Shown in pieces: positions 1-5,030 of a stretch of 5,276 nt of DNA (positions are counted from its first letter, which is position 1; each line of letters opens with the position of its first letter). Source of the DNA: Pseudomonadota bacterium (GTDB taxonomy: Bacteria > Pseudomonadota > Alphaproteobacteria > UBA2136 > UBA6156); NCBI GenBank assembly GCA_009927255.1, contig RFNJ01000113.1, positions 1 through 5,276 of the forward strand, written 5' to 3'. The position numbers and the translations under genes were made by a program. The notes under the pieces were generated by a model. The model worked only from the letters and a program-made list of their open reading frames with translations, was not told where the DNA came from and made no database searches.

Positions 1-104
1 ATATACATCCTTGCCGCAGTGGTCTTGTTTCAAAGGCCGCAAGGTACCGAAACTTTTCACTGTGGTTGCCCGCTATTGGGCTGCTCTAGATCCCCACGAC
101 GGGG

Positions 105-110
105 AAGGAG
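105..110 (+). promoter_or_regulatory. Strong Shine-Dalgarno fixing the start of the 51-codon gene
   Basis: AAGGAG lies 8 bases before the ATG at 119-121. It is the best Shine-Dalgarno match in this part of the window and decides the start in favour of this ATG. The same frame is open further upstream to a TTG at 11, but that codon has no comparable site. A short inverted repeat (CCCC at 92-95 with GGGG at 101-104) ends right against the site; it is too weak to claim as a regulatory switch. Confidence 0.7.
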
Positions 111-118
111 AGACTACC

Positions 119-274
119 ATGAAGACCACCTCAATGACCCATGCGTTCATGATCGACAACGACCTCGGCCACGACACCGGCGCCGCCTCTGTGATCTCGA
201 TGACCGACCTCGCCGGCTCCGCCGCCGACTCCGGCCTCGCCGACCACAGCCACGCCCCGGGCGTCGGCCTCTGA
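119..274 (+). CDS. Small protein of 51 residues, function unknown
   Basis: I do not recognise this protein. It begins MKTTSMTHAF and ends HSHAPGVGL. It has no Cys, Arg or Glu, one Lys, six Asp and four His, so it is acidic, and it has no signal peptide or membrane segment. The second half is rich in Ala, Gly, Ser and Asp. Three things argue that it is a real gene. A Shine-Dalgarno AAGGAG sits 8 bases before the ATG. Thirty-nine of 51 codons end in C and 48 end in C or G. A strong intrinsic terminator follows 62 bases after the TGA. It is therefore an independent, monocistronic unit converging on rnj. The bias and signals suggest good expression. It could be a peptide precursor, a small regulator or a small structural protein; nothing visible distinguishes these. 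No clear sigma-70 promoter was found in the 118 bases upstream. Existence is fairly sure, function is unknown. Confidence 0.62.
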   Translation: MKTTSMTHAFMIDNDLGHDTGAASVISMTDLAGSAADSGLADHSHAPGVGL

Positions 275-336
275 TCCTTCGGCTCGATCGGCGCCCCGCG
301 AGCAGCAAGGGGCATCAACTCTAACCAACTGCTCAG

Positions 337-367
337 AACCCCGCCAGCCAACTGGCGGGGTTTCTTC
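337..367 (+). terminator. Intrinsic terminator of the 51-codon gene
   Basis: A perfect 11-bp stem pairs 337-347 with 352-362 around the 4-base loop CCAA. The core is CCCCGCCAG against CTGGCGGGG, followed on the plus strand by the T-rich TTTCTTC. On the minus strand no comparable T-tract follows, so it serves the plus-strand small gene and also keeps that transcript from running antisense into rnj. Confidence 0.85.
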
Positions 368-401
368 ATTACCTCTCCTTAAACGCGCAATGCAAACCAA
401 C

Positions 402-441
402 CCTTGGCTCGCCGGAGCCCGTAGGGCGCAGGCGGCCAAGG
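402..441 (-). terminator. rnj: Possible weak terminator hairpin after rnj
   Basis: An interrupted inverted repeat begins 5 bases after the RNase J stop codon. CCTTGGC (402-408) pairs with GCCAAGG (435-441), and an inner GCCC (417-420) pairs with GGGC (424-427) across GTA. Reading along the minus strand, the stem is followed only by GTTGGTTTG, a poor T-tract. It may be a weak terminator or simply a 3' stabilising hairpin. Confidence 0.35.
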
Positions 442-445
442 CGGC

Positions 446-2161
446 CTAAACCTCCACCACCTGCACCACCACACTCGGCTGCTTCCCCCGCTCATGCTTA
501 AAGTGCCGGCGCAGCGTCTGGCTCATCACCTCCGCCGCCCGCACGCGGTCATCAATCTGCCCGCTGGGGAATACCGCCTCCAGCGCCTGCGTGGTCTTGG
601 CAACCGCACCTTTCATAATGTCGGCCTGCAGCACTTCGTCCAGCAGCCCGCGGGTGGAAAGGCTCACCTCGCTCACCCACTCGCCACTGCGCGCGTTCAC
701 CGCCAGCGCAGCAACCACCAAGCCATCATAACCAATCCGCTTGCGCTCCTTCAACACCAACGGGTCATTCTCCAAAATATTCAACCCATCAATATAGTTA
801 AACCCATGCGGATAACTATGCTGGCTCACATGCGGCTTAAACGGCGCCTTCAGGGTGGTATCCCCCTCCTCTTTCGGCGCCTCCGCCAGCACCAGCTTGT
901 GCCCGGCCTTCAGCCGCAGCGGGATATGCCCCAAGCTCTGCGCCAAGTCCGCATGCGCCCGCAGGTGATAAGGCTCACCATGCACCGGAATCACATACTT
1001 CGGCTTCAAGTGCCCATACATCCGAATAACTTCAGGCCGCCCGGGATGCCCCGAAACGTGCACCGCACGGTCGTTCAGCTCACTAATCACCTTCACGCCA
1101 AGATTGGAAAGGCCATTAATCACATTCAGCACCGCGCGCTCATTCCCAGGAATCATCCGGCTGCTCAAAATCACCGTATCCCCCTGCCGCAGCTTCAGCC
1201 CGCGCACATCAGCACCTTGGCTCAGGCGGGTCAGGCTGCTGCCCCCCTCGCCCTGCGTCCCACTGGCAAACACAAACACCTTCTCGGCAGGCAAACCCGC
1301 CGCTTCTTCGGCATCCACCACCCAGTTGTTCAGCTCCTTGGGCCAGTAGTCCAGCTGCTTGGCATGGCCAATAAATTTATTGATGGTCCGCCCCAAAAAG
1401 CACACTTTCCGCCCATGCGCCGCAGCAACCTTGGCCACCGCAAAGGTGCGGCCAAAGTGGCTGGCAAAGGCGGCAAAAAACACCCGCCCCTTGGCCTCGG
1501 TCACCAGCTTGGTCAAATGCTCCAGCACCGGCGCCTCACTACCACTTTCCTTATCATTCAAGCAGTTGGTGCTATCCCCAAACACCGCCAACACACCCTC
1601 GGCACCAATCTCGGCAAACCGCTTTTCATCGGTCACCTGCCCAAAGGGGGGCTGATCATCAAACTTATAGTCCCCCGTATGCACAATCCGCCCATACGGC
1701 GTCTCAATGCTCAGCGCAAAGCTCTCCGGCACACTGTGGCTCACCGGCACATATTCCACCTTAAAGCAGCCAGCCTCGTATTTTTCCCGAATGGTGGTGG
1801 TCACCAACTGCCCCTTTTTGGGCTGAATCCCCAGCTCGCGCAATTTATCCTGCACCACCAACGTCGCCAGCGGGCTGGCATGCACCGGCGCACCGGCAAA
1901 ATCATCCCACAAATAGCCAACGGCCCCAATATGGTCTTCATGGGCATGGGTAATAAAAATCGCCTTAATCTGCTTGGCATGCTCACGCAAAAAGCGCGTA
2001 TCGGGCACAATCACATCCACGCCCGGCGCCTGCTCATCGGGGAACGAAACCCCCGCATCCACCACAATCAAATCACCATTGCACTCATAAACCATCATGT
2101 TGGTGCCAATAATACCCACACCGCCCAACGGCATCGCCGCCAGCTGTTTCACTTTACTCAT
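446..2161 (-). CDS. rnj: Ribonuclease J (metallo-beta-lactamase / beta-CASP RNase)
   Basis: A complete 571-residue cytoplasmic RNase J, close to the usual family length of about 550-570. The family has 5'-to-3' exonuclease and endonuclease activity, uses two metal ions, and acts in mRNA decay and RNA maturation. Visible motifs in order: HAHEDH at 72-77 (metal ligands), the SHSVPES histidine H142, HTGDYKFD with D164, GDSTN at 195-199, the beta-CASP segment with ASGTQGE at 299-305, HVSGH at 368-372, and PVHGE with H394 completing the active site. A C-terminal domain from about residue 440 follows. The ATG is preceded by AAGGAA at 9 bases. The stop is TAG. The gene lies 229 bases downstream of birA on the same strand, and the gap carries strong secondary structure that could form part of its leader. 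All catalytic residues are present, so it should be active. The family call is very sure; J1 or J2 naming does not apply. Confidence 0.96.
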   Translation of the reverse strand: MSKVKQLAAMPLGGVGIIGTNMMVYECNGDLIVVDAGVSFPDEQAPGVDVIVPDTRFLREHAKQIKAIFITHAHEDHIGAVGYLWDDFAGAPVHASPLATLVVQDKLRELGIQPKKGQLVTTTIREKYEAGCFKVEYVPVSHSVPESFALSIETPYGRIVHTGDYKFDDQPPFGQVTDEKRFAEIGAEGVLAVFGDSTNCLNDKESGSEAPVLEHLTKLVTEAKGRVFFAAFASHFGRTFAVAKVAAAHGRKVCFLGRTINKFIGHAKQLDYWPKELNNWVVDAEEAAGLPAEKVFVFASGTQGEGGSSLTRLSQGADVRGLKLRQGDTVILSSRMIPGNERAVLNVINGLSNLGVKVISELNDRAVHVSGHPGRPEVIRMYGHLKPKYVIPVHGEPYHLRAHADLAQSLGHIPLRLKAGHKLVLAEAPKEEGDTTLKAPFKPHVSQHSYPHGFNYIDGLNILENDPLVLKERKRIGYDGLVVAALAVNARSGEWVSEVSLSTRGLLDEVLQADIMKGAVAKTTQALEAVFPSGQIDDRVRAAEVMSQTLRRHFKHERGKQPSVVVQVVEV

Positions 2162-2207
2162 TCGTCACGTTTCCTTTTCAATTCATCTCAAAGCAGGCCA
2201 TGAACTC

Positions 2208-2285
2208 GGTGTCACCCCGGGGCGCGGCTGGGCCAAAATTGCCACTTTGCAATTTTGGGGTGCCCAGCCCGAGCCCGGGGTTACC
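2208..2285. repeat. Long imperfect palindrome upstream of rnj
   Basis: A 78-base inverted repeat. The centre is CAAAATTGC (2234-2242) against GCAATTTTG (2249-2257), with a 6-base loop. Next comes GGCTGGGC (2226-2233) against GCCCAGCC (2262-2269), with a 4-base bulge on the right. The outer stem is ACCCCGGG (2214-2221) against CCCGGGGT (2274-2281), closed by GGT/ACC. It starts 46 bases upstream of the rnj ATG, on the 5' side. No T-tract follows on either strand, so it is not an intrinsic terminator. The CACCCCGGG/CCCGGGG ends resemble the dispersed intergenic palindromes of many proteobacteria, so it may be a repeat-family member. It may also act as an RNA hairpin in the rnj leader. Confidence 0.75.
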
Positions 2286-2318
2286 ATTTCATCAATTCAA
2301 AACCAACTTTCATCCCCC

Positions 2319-2356
2319 GCCCGAACCTTACATTCTCGGGCACGCAGGGGTTGCGT
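2319..2356 (-). other. Two adjacent hairpins in the birA-rnj gap
   Basis: GCCCGA (2319-2324) pairs with TCGGGC (2336-2341) around 11 bases. Immediately beside it ACGCA (2342-2346) pairs with TGCGT (2352-2356) around 5 bases. With the 78-base palindrome they make most of the gap potentially structured. If birA and rnj are co-transcribed, all three fold in the intercistronic RNA. The stems are short, so this is suggestive only. Confidence 0.35.
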
Positions 2357-2384
2357 CACGGCACCTATCATTCAGGCGTTGGGG

Positions 2385-2406
2385 AAAAAACTATCGCGTC
2401 TCGATA
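2385..2406 (-). terminator. birA: Possible weak terminator overlapping the birA stop
   Basis: On the minus strand TATCG (2406-2402) pairs with CGATA (2396-2392) around AGACG, and a run of six T (2390-2385) follows almost at once. The stem has only five pairs, three of them A-T, so it would be weak. The hairpin lies in the last BirA codons and includes part of the TAG. It could give partial termination between birA and rnj. Confidence 0.3.
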
Positions 2407-3167
2407 ATCTCCCCGCTGGCAACCACGTGCACCGTGCCGTCGTCACCCACCAGTTCAAGTTGCCCGCCTTGGTTCAGGCCGCGGGCAAGGCCGGTAAGCT
2501 CGTCAATCTCGTTGTTATGGCTTGGTTTTCTCCATCGCACCCGTTGGCCGATAGTCACACAAGCGGCGGCATAGTTGTCATGGAACATCTGCCAGCCTTG
2601 CTCTCTATATAATTGAATATCCGCAAAAATACAACCCCCCACCACCCGCGCCAATTCCTCCGGCGCCACTTTAGCCCCCAAAAACCCAAGCCTACGGCCA
2701 CCTTCAAGCACCAAACTCTCCCCTTCCGGCGCCACAATATTCACCCCAACCCCCACCAAAGCATATCGCCCAAGCCCCACATCCTCGCGATTCTCACACA
2801 AAATCCCACAAACCTTATCCCCACCAATCAAAACATCATTCGGCCACTTCAATCTTATTTCCCGCCCTTTCATCCTCGAATCCTCGAATCCTCGAACCCT
2901 CGAATCCTCGAACCCTTTCACCTTCCGCAAAGCCCGATAAACCGCCCAAGCCACCACCAAAGCCCCCTGCTCCCCAAGCCCGCCAGGAACAACATACGTC
3001 ACCGCCAACCCATACGGCGCCTCCAAAGCTCGCCACCGCCGCCCCTGCCGCCCCCGCCCGGCGGTCTGCCGCAAAGCCATCACCGCCTGAACATCCTCCC
3101 CGCGCGAAAAAACCTCAGCCGCCGCCTCCATCGTGCTCCCCACCTCCTCCAAAACCAGTATTTTCAT
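2391..3167 (-). CDS. birA: Biotin--[acetyl-CoA-carboxylase] ligase, monofunctional
   Basis: A 258-residue enzyme that makes biotinyl-AMP from biotin and ATP and transfers biotin to the lysine of biotin carboxyl carrier proteins in the cytoplasm. It lacks the N-terminal DNA-binding domain of the E. coli protein, so it should not be a repressor. Motifs: ST at 11-12, QTAGRGRQGRRW at 34-45 (biotinoyl-AMP loop; R40 matches E. coli R118), KWPND at 107-111, K118 in DKVCGIL (catalytic lysine), VGVGVN at 138-143, and an SH3-like C-terminal domain from about 206. Residues 85-98 are a duplicated octapeptide encoded by an 8-bp tandem repeat, placed just before KWPND and unusual for the family. The start chosen is the ATG at 3167, with AGGG 8 bases upstream. 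An in-frame GTG at 3176 would add three residues and lies one base after the stop of a 14-codon reading frame. It is likely upstream partner of rnj. Confidence 0.93.
   Translation of the reverse strand: MKILVLEEVGSTMEAAAEVFSRGEDVQAVMALRQTAGRGRQGRRWRALEAPYGLAVTYVVPGGLGEQGALVVAWAVYRALRKVKGFEDSRVRGFEDSRMKGREIRLKWPNDVLIGGDKVCGILCENREDVGLGRYALVGVGVNIVAPEGESLVLEGGRRLGFLGAKVAPEELARVVGGCIFADIQLYREQGWQMFHDNYAAACVTIGQRVRWRKPSHNNEIDELTGLARGLNQGGQLELVGDDGTVHVVASGEIIETR
2873..2916. repeat. 8-bp tandem repeat inside birA
   Basis: Five consecutive copies of YCCTCGAA on the plus strand (2873-2880, 2881-2888, 2889-2896, 2897-2904, 2905-2912) are followed by a half copy, CCCT. Copies differ only at the first base, T or C. 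On the coding strand the unit reads TTCGAGGR. Because 8 is not a multiple of 3, three units make one 8-residue period, seen as GFEDSRVR then GFEDSRMK. All reading frames through the array give the same cyclic octapeptide with no stop. Confidence 0.95.
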
Positions 3168-3177
3168 AAAAGCCACC

Positions 3178-3222
3178 CTACCCCACCCACCCTGTCAGTT
3201 CAAAACTTTTGTCACCCCCCAT
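3178..3222 (-). CDS. Possible 14-residue leader peptide before birA
   Basis: A 14-codon reading frame starts with ATG at 3222 and ends with TAG at 3178-3180, one base before the alternative GTG start of birA. GGAGG stands only 3 bases before its ATG, which is closer than ideal. The peptide is MGGDKSFELTGWVG. It could couple translation into birA. It could equally be a chance frame in G-rich sequence, since it is too short for codon statistics. I list it because the Shine-Dalgarno is the best one near the birA start. Confidence 0.22.
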   Translation of the reverse strand: MGGDKSFELTGWVG

Positions 3223-3237
3223 AAACCTCCAAATTAA
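3209..3237 (+). promoter_or_regulatory. Weak candidate promoter for the orphan gene
   Basis: TTGTCA (3209-3214) matches five of six bases of the sigma-70 -35 box. A poor -10 candidate, AATTAA, stands at 3232-3237 with 17-base spacing. It lies in the 94-base divergent gap between birA and the orphan gene, where a promoter is expected, but the -10 match is weak. Confidence 0.22.
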
Positions 3238-3261
3238 AACGAATACTTGGGAGAAAAAGCC

Positions 3262-4236
3262 ATGACCGAGCCAACCAAACCCCCTCGTCCCAAACTCACC
3301 AGCACCCCCAAAATGGCCGAAGTAGCAGCAGAACGTAAAGCAACTGGCGAAATCCCACCCGCAGCATCCCCCTCCACCACAAACACCAAACCCCCCGCCA
3401 ACCTGCGCGGAACAGAGCTTTCCTTCGGCCACATCGTCAGTATCTCTCCCGAAGAACCCCTCGACCCCACCGTCCCAAGACCAAAACAATCCCGCGGCCC
3501 CGACACCGAACAATTCGTCTTCCTCGGCCCCGACCCCGAAAGTCCCAAAAACGCCCTCCTCGTCCGCCTCAGCTACTACCCCAACGATGAACTGGCTAGC
3601 CTATCCCTCGGTGCGATTGAAAAAGGTACAAGGGCTGAAATTAATACCTCTGATCAAATTGCAGTAACTCATCAAGCAGCTACAGTTGTTCTCATAGACC
3701 AACTCCCCCCATCTCCCCAACTAATAAACTATACTGCAAATCCTGAAGGCGACAACGCATACAATAACGATTCAAACCATTATAAAAACCAAAAGCTACA
3801 ACAAACCGAACAACTCAAAACCCTTGGTCTTAGCCCATCTGGCAACGCCGGCGCCGCCGTCATCACCCACCAAATTCGCTCTGTTCCACTTGAGCATCTA
3901 CTAGGTTACCAATTCAACACCGCCGAACAAGACCAACCACCCACCTACGAACAATGCGTTCTATCCCCCGAAGAACTCAAAGCAGTCGCCGCATCACTCC
4001 TCGCCCTCCAACAACAGGCACACACCCAAACAATATCCAAAGCCGACAAGTCCCGCAGCAGTAGCATCCAACCTCGCACACCACTCATCCCAAGGGCCGC
4101 ACAAAATATTAAAGATCACTTGGTAGAACTAAAAAAACAACAACTCGCCACCCTCACCGCTCTCGAAGCAGAAATCCCAAAAGACCCAACAAAAGCAACA
4201 CCATCCCCAGGCCAAGACCCCCAAAAAGAACGATAA
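3262..4236 (+). CDS. Orphan Pro/Thr/Gln-rich protein, function unknown
   Basis: I do not recognise this 324-residue protein. Residues 1-48 are rich in Pro, Thr, Lys and Ala and probably disordered. Residues about 50-150 look beta-rich, with segments such as TEQFVFLGP, NALLVRLSYY and ATVVLIDQLPP. Residues 160-185 are Asn/Gln-rich. A helical stretch at about 235-258 (SPEELKAVAASLLALQQQ) is followed by a Ser-rich linker, a charged helix at 280-305 and a Pro/Lys-rich tail. There is one Cys (232), no signal peptide and no membrane segment, so it is probably cytoplasmic. GGGAG lies 8 bases before the ATG at 3262; an upstream in-frame TTG at 3247 overlaps that region and is rejected. Third positions are strongly C-biased at both ends, which supports real coding. 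Codons for about residues 109-185 turn A/T-ending, a mosaic look. It is divergent from birA, convergent with the Nudix-like gene and has no clear terminator of its own. It could be a scaffold, an effector or mobile cargo; none is shown. Confidence 0.78.
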   Translation: MTEPTKPPRPKLTSTPKMAEVAAERKATGEIPPAASPSTTNTKPPANLRGTELSFGHIVSISPEEPLDPTVPRPKQSRGPDTEQFVFLGPDPESPKNALLVRLSYYPNDELASLSLGAIEKGTRAEINTSDQIAVTHQAATVVLIDQLPPSPQLINYTANPEGDNAYNNDSNHYKNQKLQQTEQLKTLGLSPSGNAGAAVITHQIRSVPLEHLLGYQFNTAEQDQPPTYEQCVLSPEELKAVAASLLALQQQAHTQTISKADKSRSSSIQPRTPLIPRAAQNIKDHLVELKKQQLATLTALEAEIPKDPTKATPSPGQDPQKER

Positions 4237-4265
4237 AAAAGCAGCGGGGGATAAAAATCCCCCGC
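4235..4265 (-). terminator. Intrinsic terminator of the Nudix-like gene
   Basis: A perfect 9-bp stem pairs GCGGGGGAT (4244-4252) with ATCCCCCGC (4257-4265) around a 4-base loop. Read on the minus strand it is followed by TGC and six T (4240-4235). It lies 36 bases past the stop of the minus-strand gene. The T-tract overlaps the TAA of the convergent orphan gene. On the plus strand no T-tract follows, so it is mainly a minus-strand terminator. Confidence 0.87.
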
Positions 4266-4301
4266 CACCAAAGCCGCAATCAGTCACGTCTTCGGCCCGC
4301 G

Positions 4302-4925
4302 TTACCTCAACACCGCCCGCACAGTCTCGCCATACCCATGGCTCCCCTGCGCAAACCTAAGCATGCTGTAAATAACCCGAGCCTCATGCTCATGATACAG
4401 ATCTGGCAACACCGCCTGCACCTTACTAAAAGTTAGCTCATCCGGCATCCGCCGCCGCACCAACCGTTTGGTCTCACTCGATCCCTTTAATGCTAACCAC
4501 TTCTCAGCCTTCTCAGTTGTCAACCAAAGGCCAAAAAAGCTACAGCAATGGATGTTGTTACCAAACCGATCTCGTGAACCCATCTTCACCGAGAATTGCC
4601 CCCCACGAATCGGGAACAAAGTATCAAGGTAGTCACCATAGCTCATCACAGAAGAAATGCCCGGAAGCTCTTCTTCCATCTCCCGCCATAGTTGTTCTTC
4701 ATCGTGCTGAACCATATCTTCACACATCGTATCCAGCCATCCAAAGTCCATAAACCCACCCCCCGTCACGCCAATGGTATTGGTGCGGCCATCACTCACC
4801 AGCGCAGTACGTTCCTGCGCCAGCAAGTTATAGCCAAGCCCACTCGGGTTATCATTGCAGCGAAAAATCTCCATCGCCACAAGCCCAACCCCATTCGCAA
4901 AGCGGATGCCATCATTCAAAGCCAT
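4302..4925 (-). CDS. Nudix-like hydrolase, divergent
   Basis: A 207-residue, probably cytoplasmic protein. The layout resembles a Nudix fold: a strand with NLLAQERTAL at 33-42, VTGGGFMDF at 53-61, then EEQLWREMEEELPG at 76-89, close to the REUXEEXGU half of the Nudix box that binds Mg2+ for cleaving nucleoside diphosphates linked to another group. The match is imperfect. The Glu expected 8 residues before Arg81 is Gln, the spacing from the Gly-rich turn is longer by an extra segment (FGWLDTMCED), and there is one extra residue before the final Gly. Substrate cannot be guessed and activity is not assured. A CC pair at 127-128 and a basic KRLVRRR at 153-159 stand out. The ATG has GGAGAA 5 bases upstream. 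Its own terminator follows, and a candidate promoter overlaps the end of nuoN, so it is probably its own unit. The coding call is strong; the Nudix assignment is moderate. Confidence 0.72.
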   Translation of the reverse strand: MALNDGIRFANGVGLVAMEIFRCNDNPSGLGYNLLAQERTALVSDGRTNTIGVTGGGFMDFGWLDTMCEDMVQHDEEQLWREMEEELPGISSVMSYGDYLDTLFPIRGGQFSVKMGSRDRFGNNIHCCSFFGLWLTTEKAEKWLALKGSSETKRLVRRRMPDELTFSKVQAVLPDLYHEHEARVIYSMLRFAQGSHGYGETVRAVLR

Positions 4926-4966
4926 GATAGTTCTCCAAGATTAGCCCCCCGCAGGGAGCATGAAGT

Positions 4967-4980
4967 TGCAAGGTATTGCA
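4967..4980. promoter_or_regulatory. Small inverted repeat upstream of the Nudix-like gene
   Basis: TGCAA (4967-4971) and TTGCA (4976-4980) form a 5-bp inverted repeat spaced by 4 bases. It lies 41-55 bases upstream of the ATG and downstream of the candidate promoter. The placement would suit an operator or leader site, but a repeat this short can arise by chance. Confidence 0.18.
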
Positions 4981-5001
4981 TAGTCCAGTCGAGAGGTTCC
5001 G

Positions 5002-5030
5002 TATGTATACTAATAAACCATCCCCGTCAA
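5002..5030 (-). promoter_or_regulatory. Candidate sigma-70 promoter at the end of nuoN
   Basis: On the minus strand TTGACG (5030-5025) matches five of six -35 bases. It is followed by TATACA (5009-5004) at 15-base spacing, or by TACATA (5007-5002) at 17. The -35 element lies in the last NuoN codons. Start of transcription would fall near 4996, giving a leader of about 70 bases before the Nudix-like gene. The -35 is good; the -10 and spacing are a compromise. Confidence 0.35.

Noticed and set aside
1..118. A sigma-70 promoter for the 51-codon gene
   Set aside because: TTGCCC (66-71) and TCTAGA (85-90) are only 13 bases apart and no other pair fits, so I do not report a promoter there.
131..439. 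Minus-strand open frames of about 100 codons opposite the 51-codon gene
   Set aside because: No ribosome-binding site. They run through the plus-strand terminator hairpin and lack coding-type bias, whereas the plus-strand frame has a strong NNC pattern.
494..2203. A 569-codon open frame on the plus strand, antisense to rnj along nearly its whole length
   Set aside because: Its translation is rich in His, Arg, Pro, Leu and Asn without recognisable domains, as expected from the complement of a codon-biased gene. The minus strand encodes a full RNase J with every catalytic motif.
2208..2285. The large palindrome as an intrinsic terminator of birA or as an insertion sequence end
   Set aside because: No T-tract follows it on either strand, and there is no transposase or target-site duplication visible next to it.
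2873..2916. The octamer array as a CRISPR array
   Set aside because: Units are 8 bases in direct contact with no spacers, and they lie in frame within birA.
2613..3224. A plus-strand open frame of about 200 codons opposite birA
   Set aside because: Low-complexity Pro/His/Arg/Ser translation produced by the C-rich complement of birA. The minus strand shows all biotin ligase motifs.
3178..3548. Minus-strand open frames of about 100 codons opposite the start of the orphan gene
   Set aside because: Gly/Phe/Cys/Trp-rich shadow translations of C-rich plus-strand coding sequence. Only the final 14 codons, which have their own Shine-Dalgarno, were kept as a low-confidence item.
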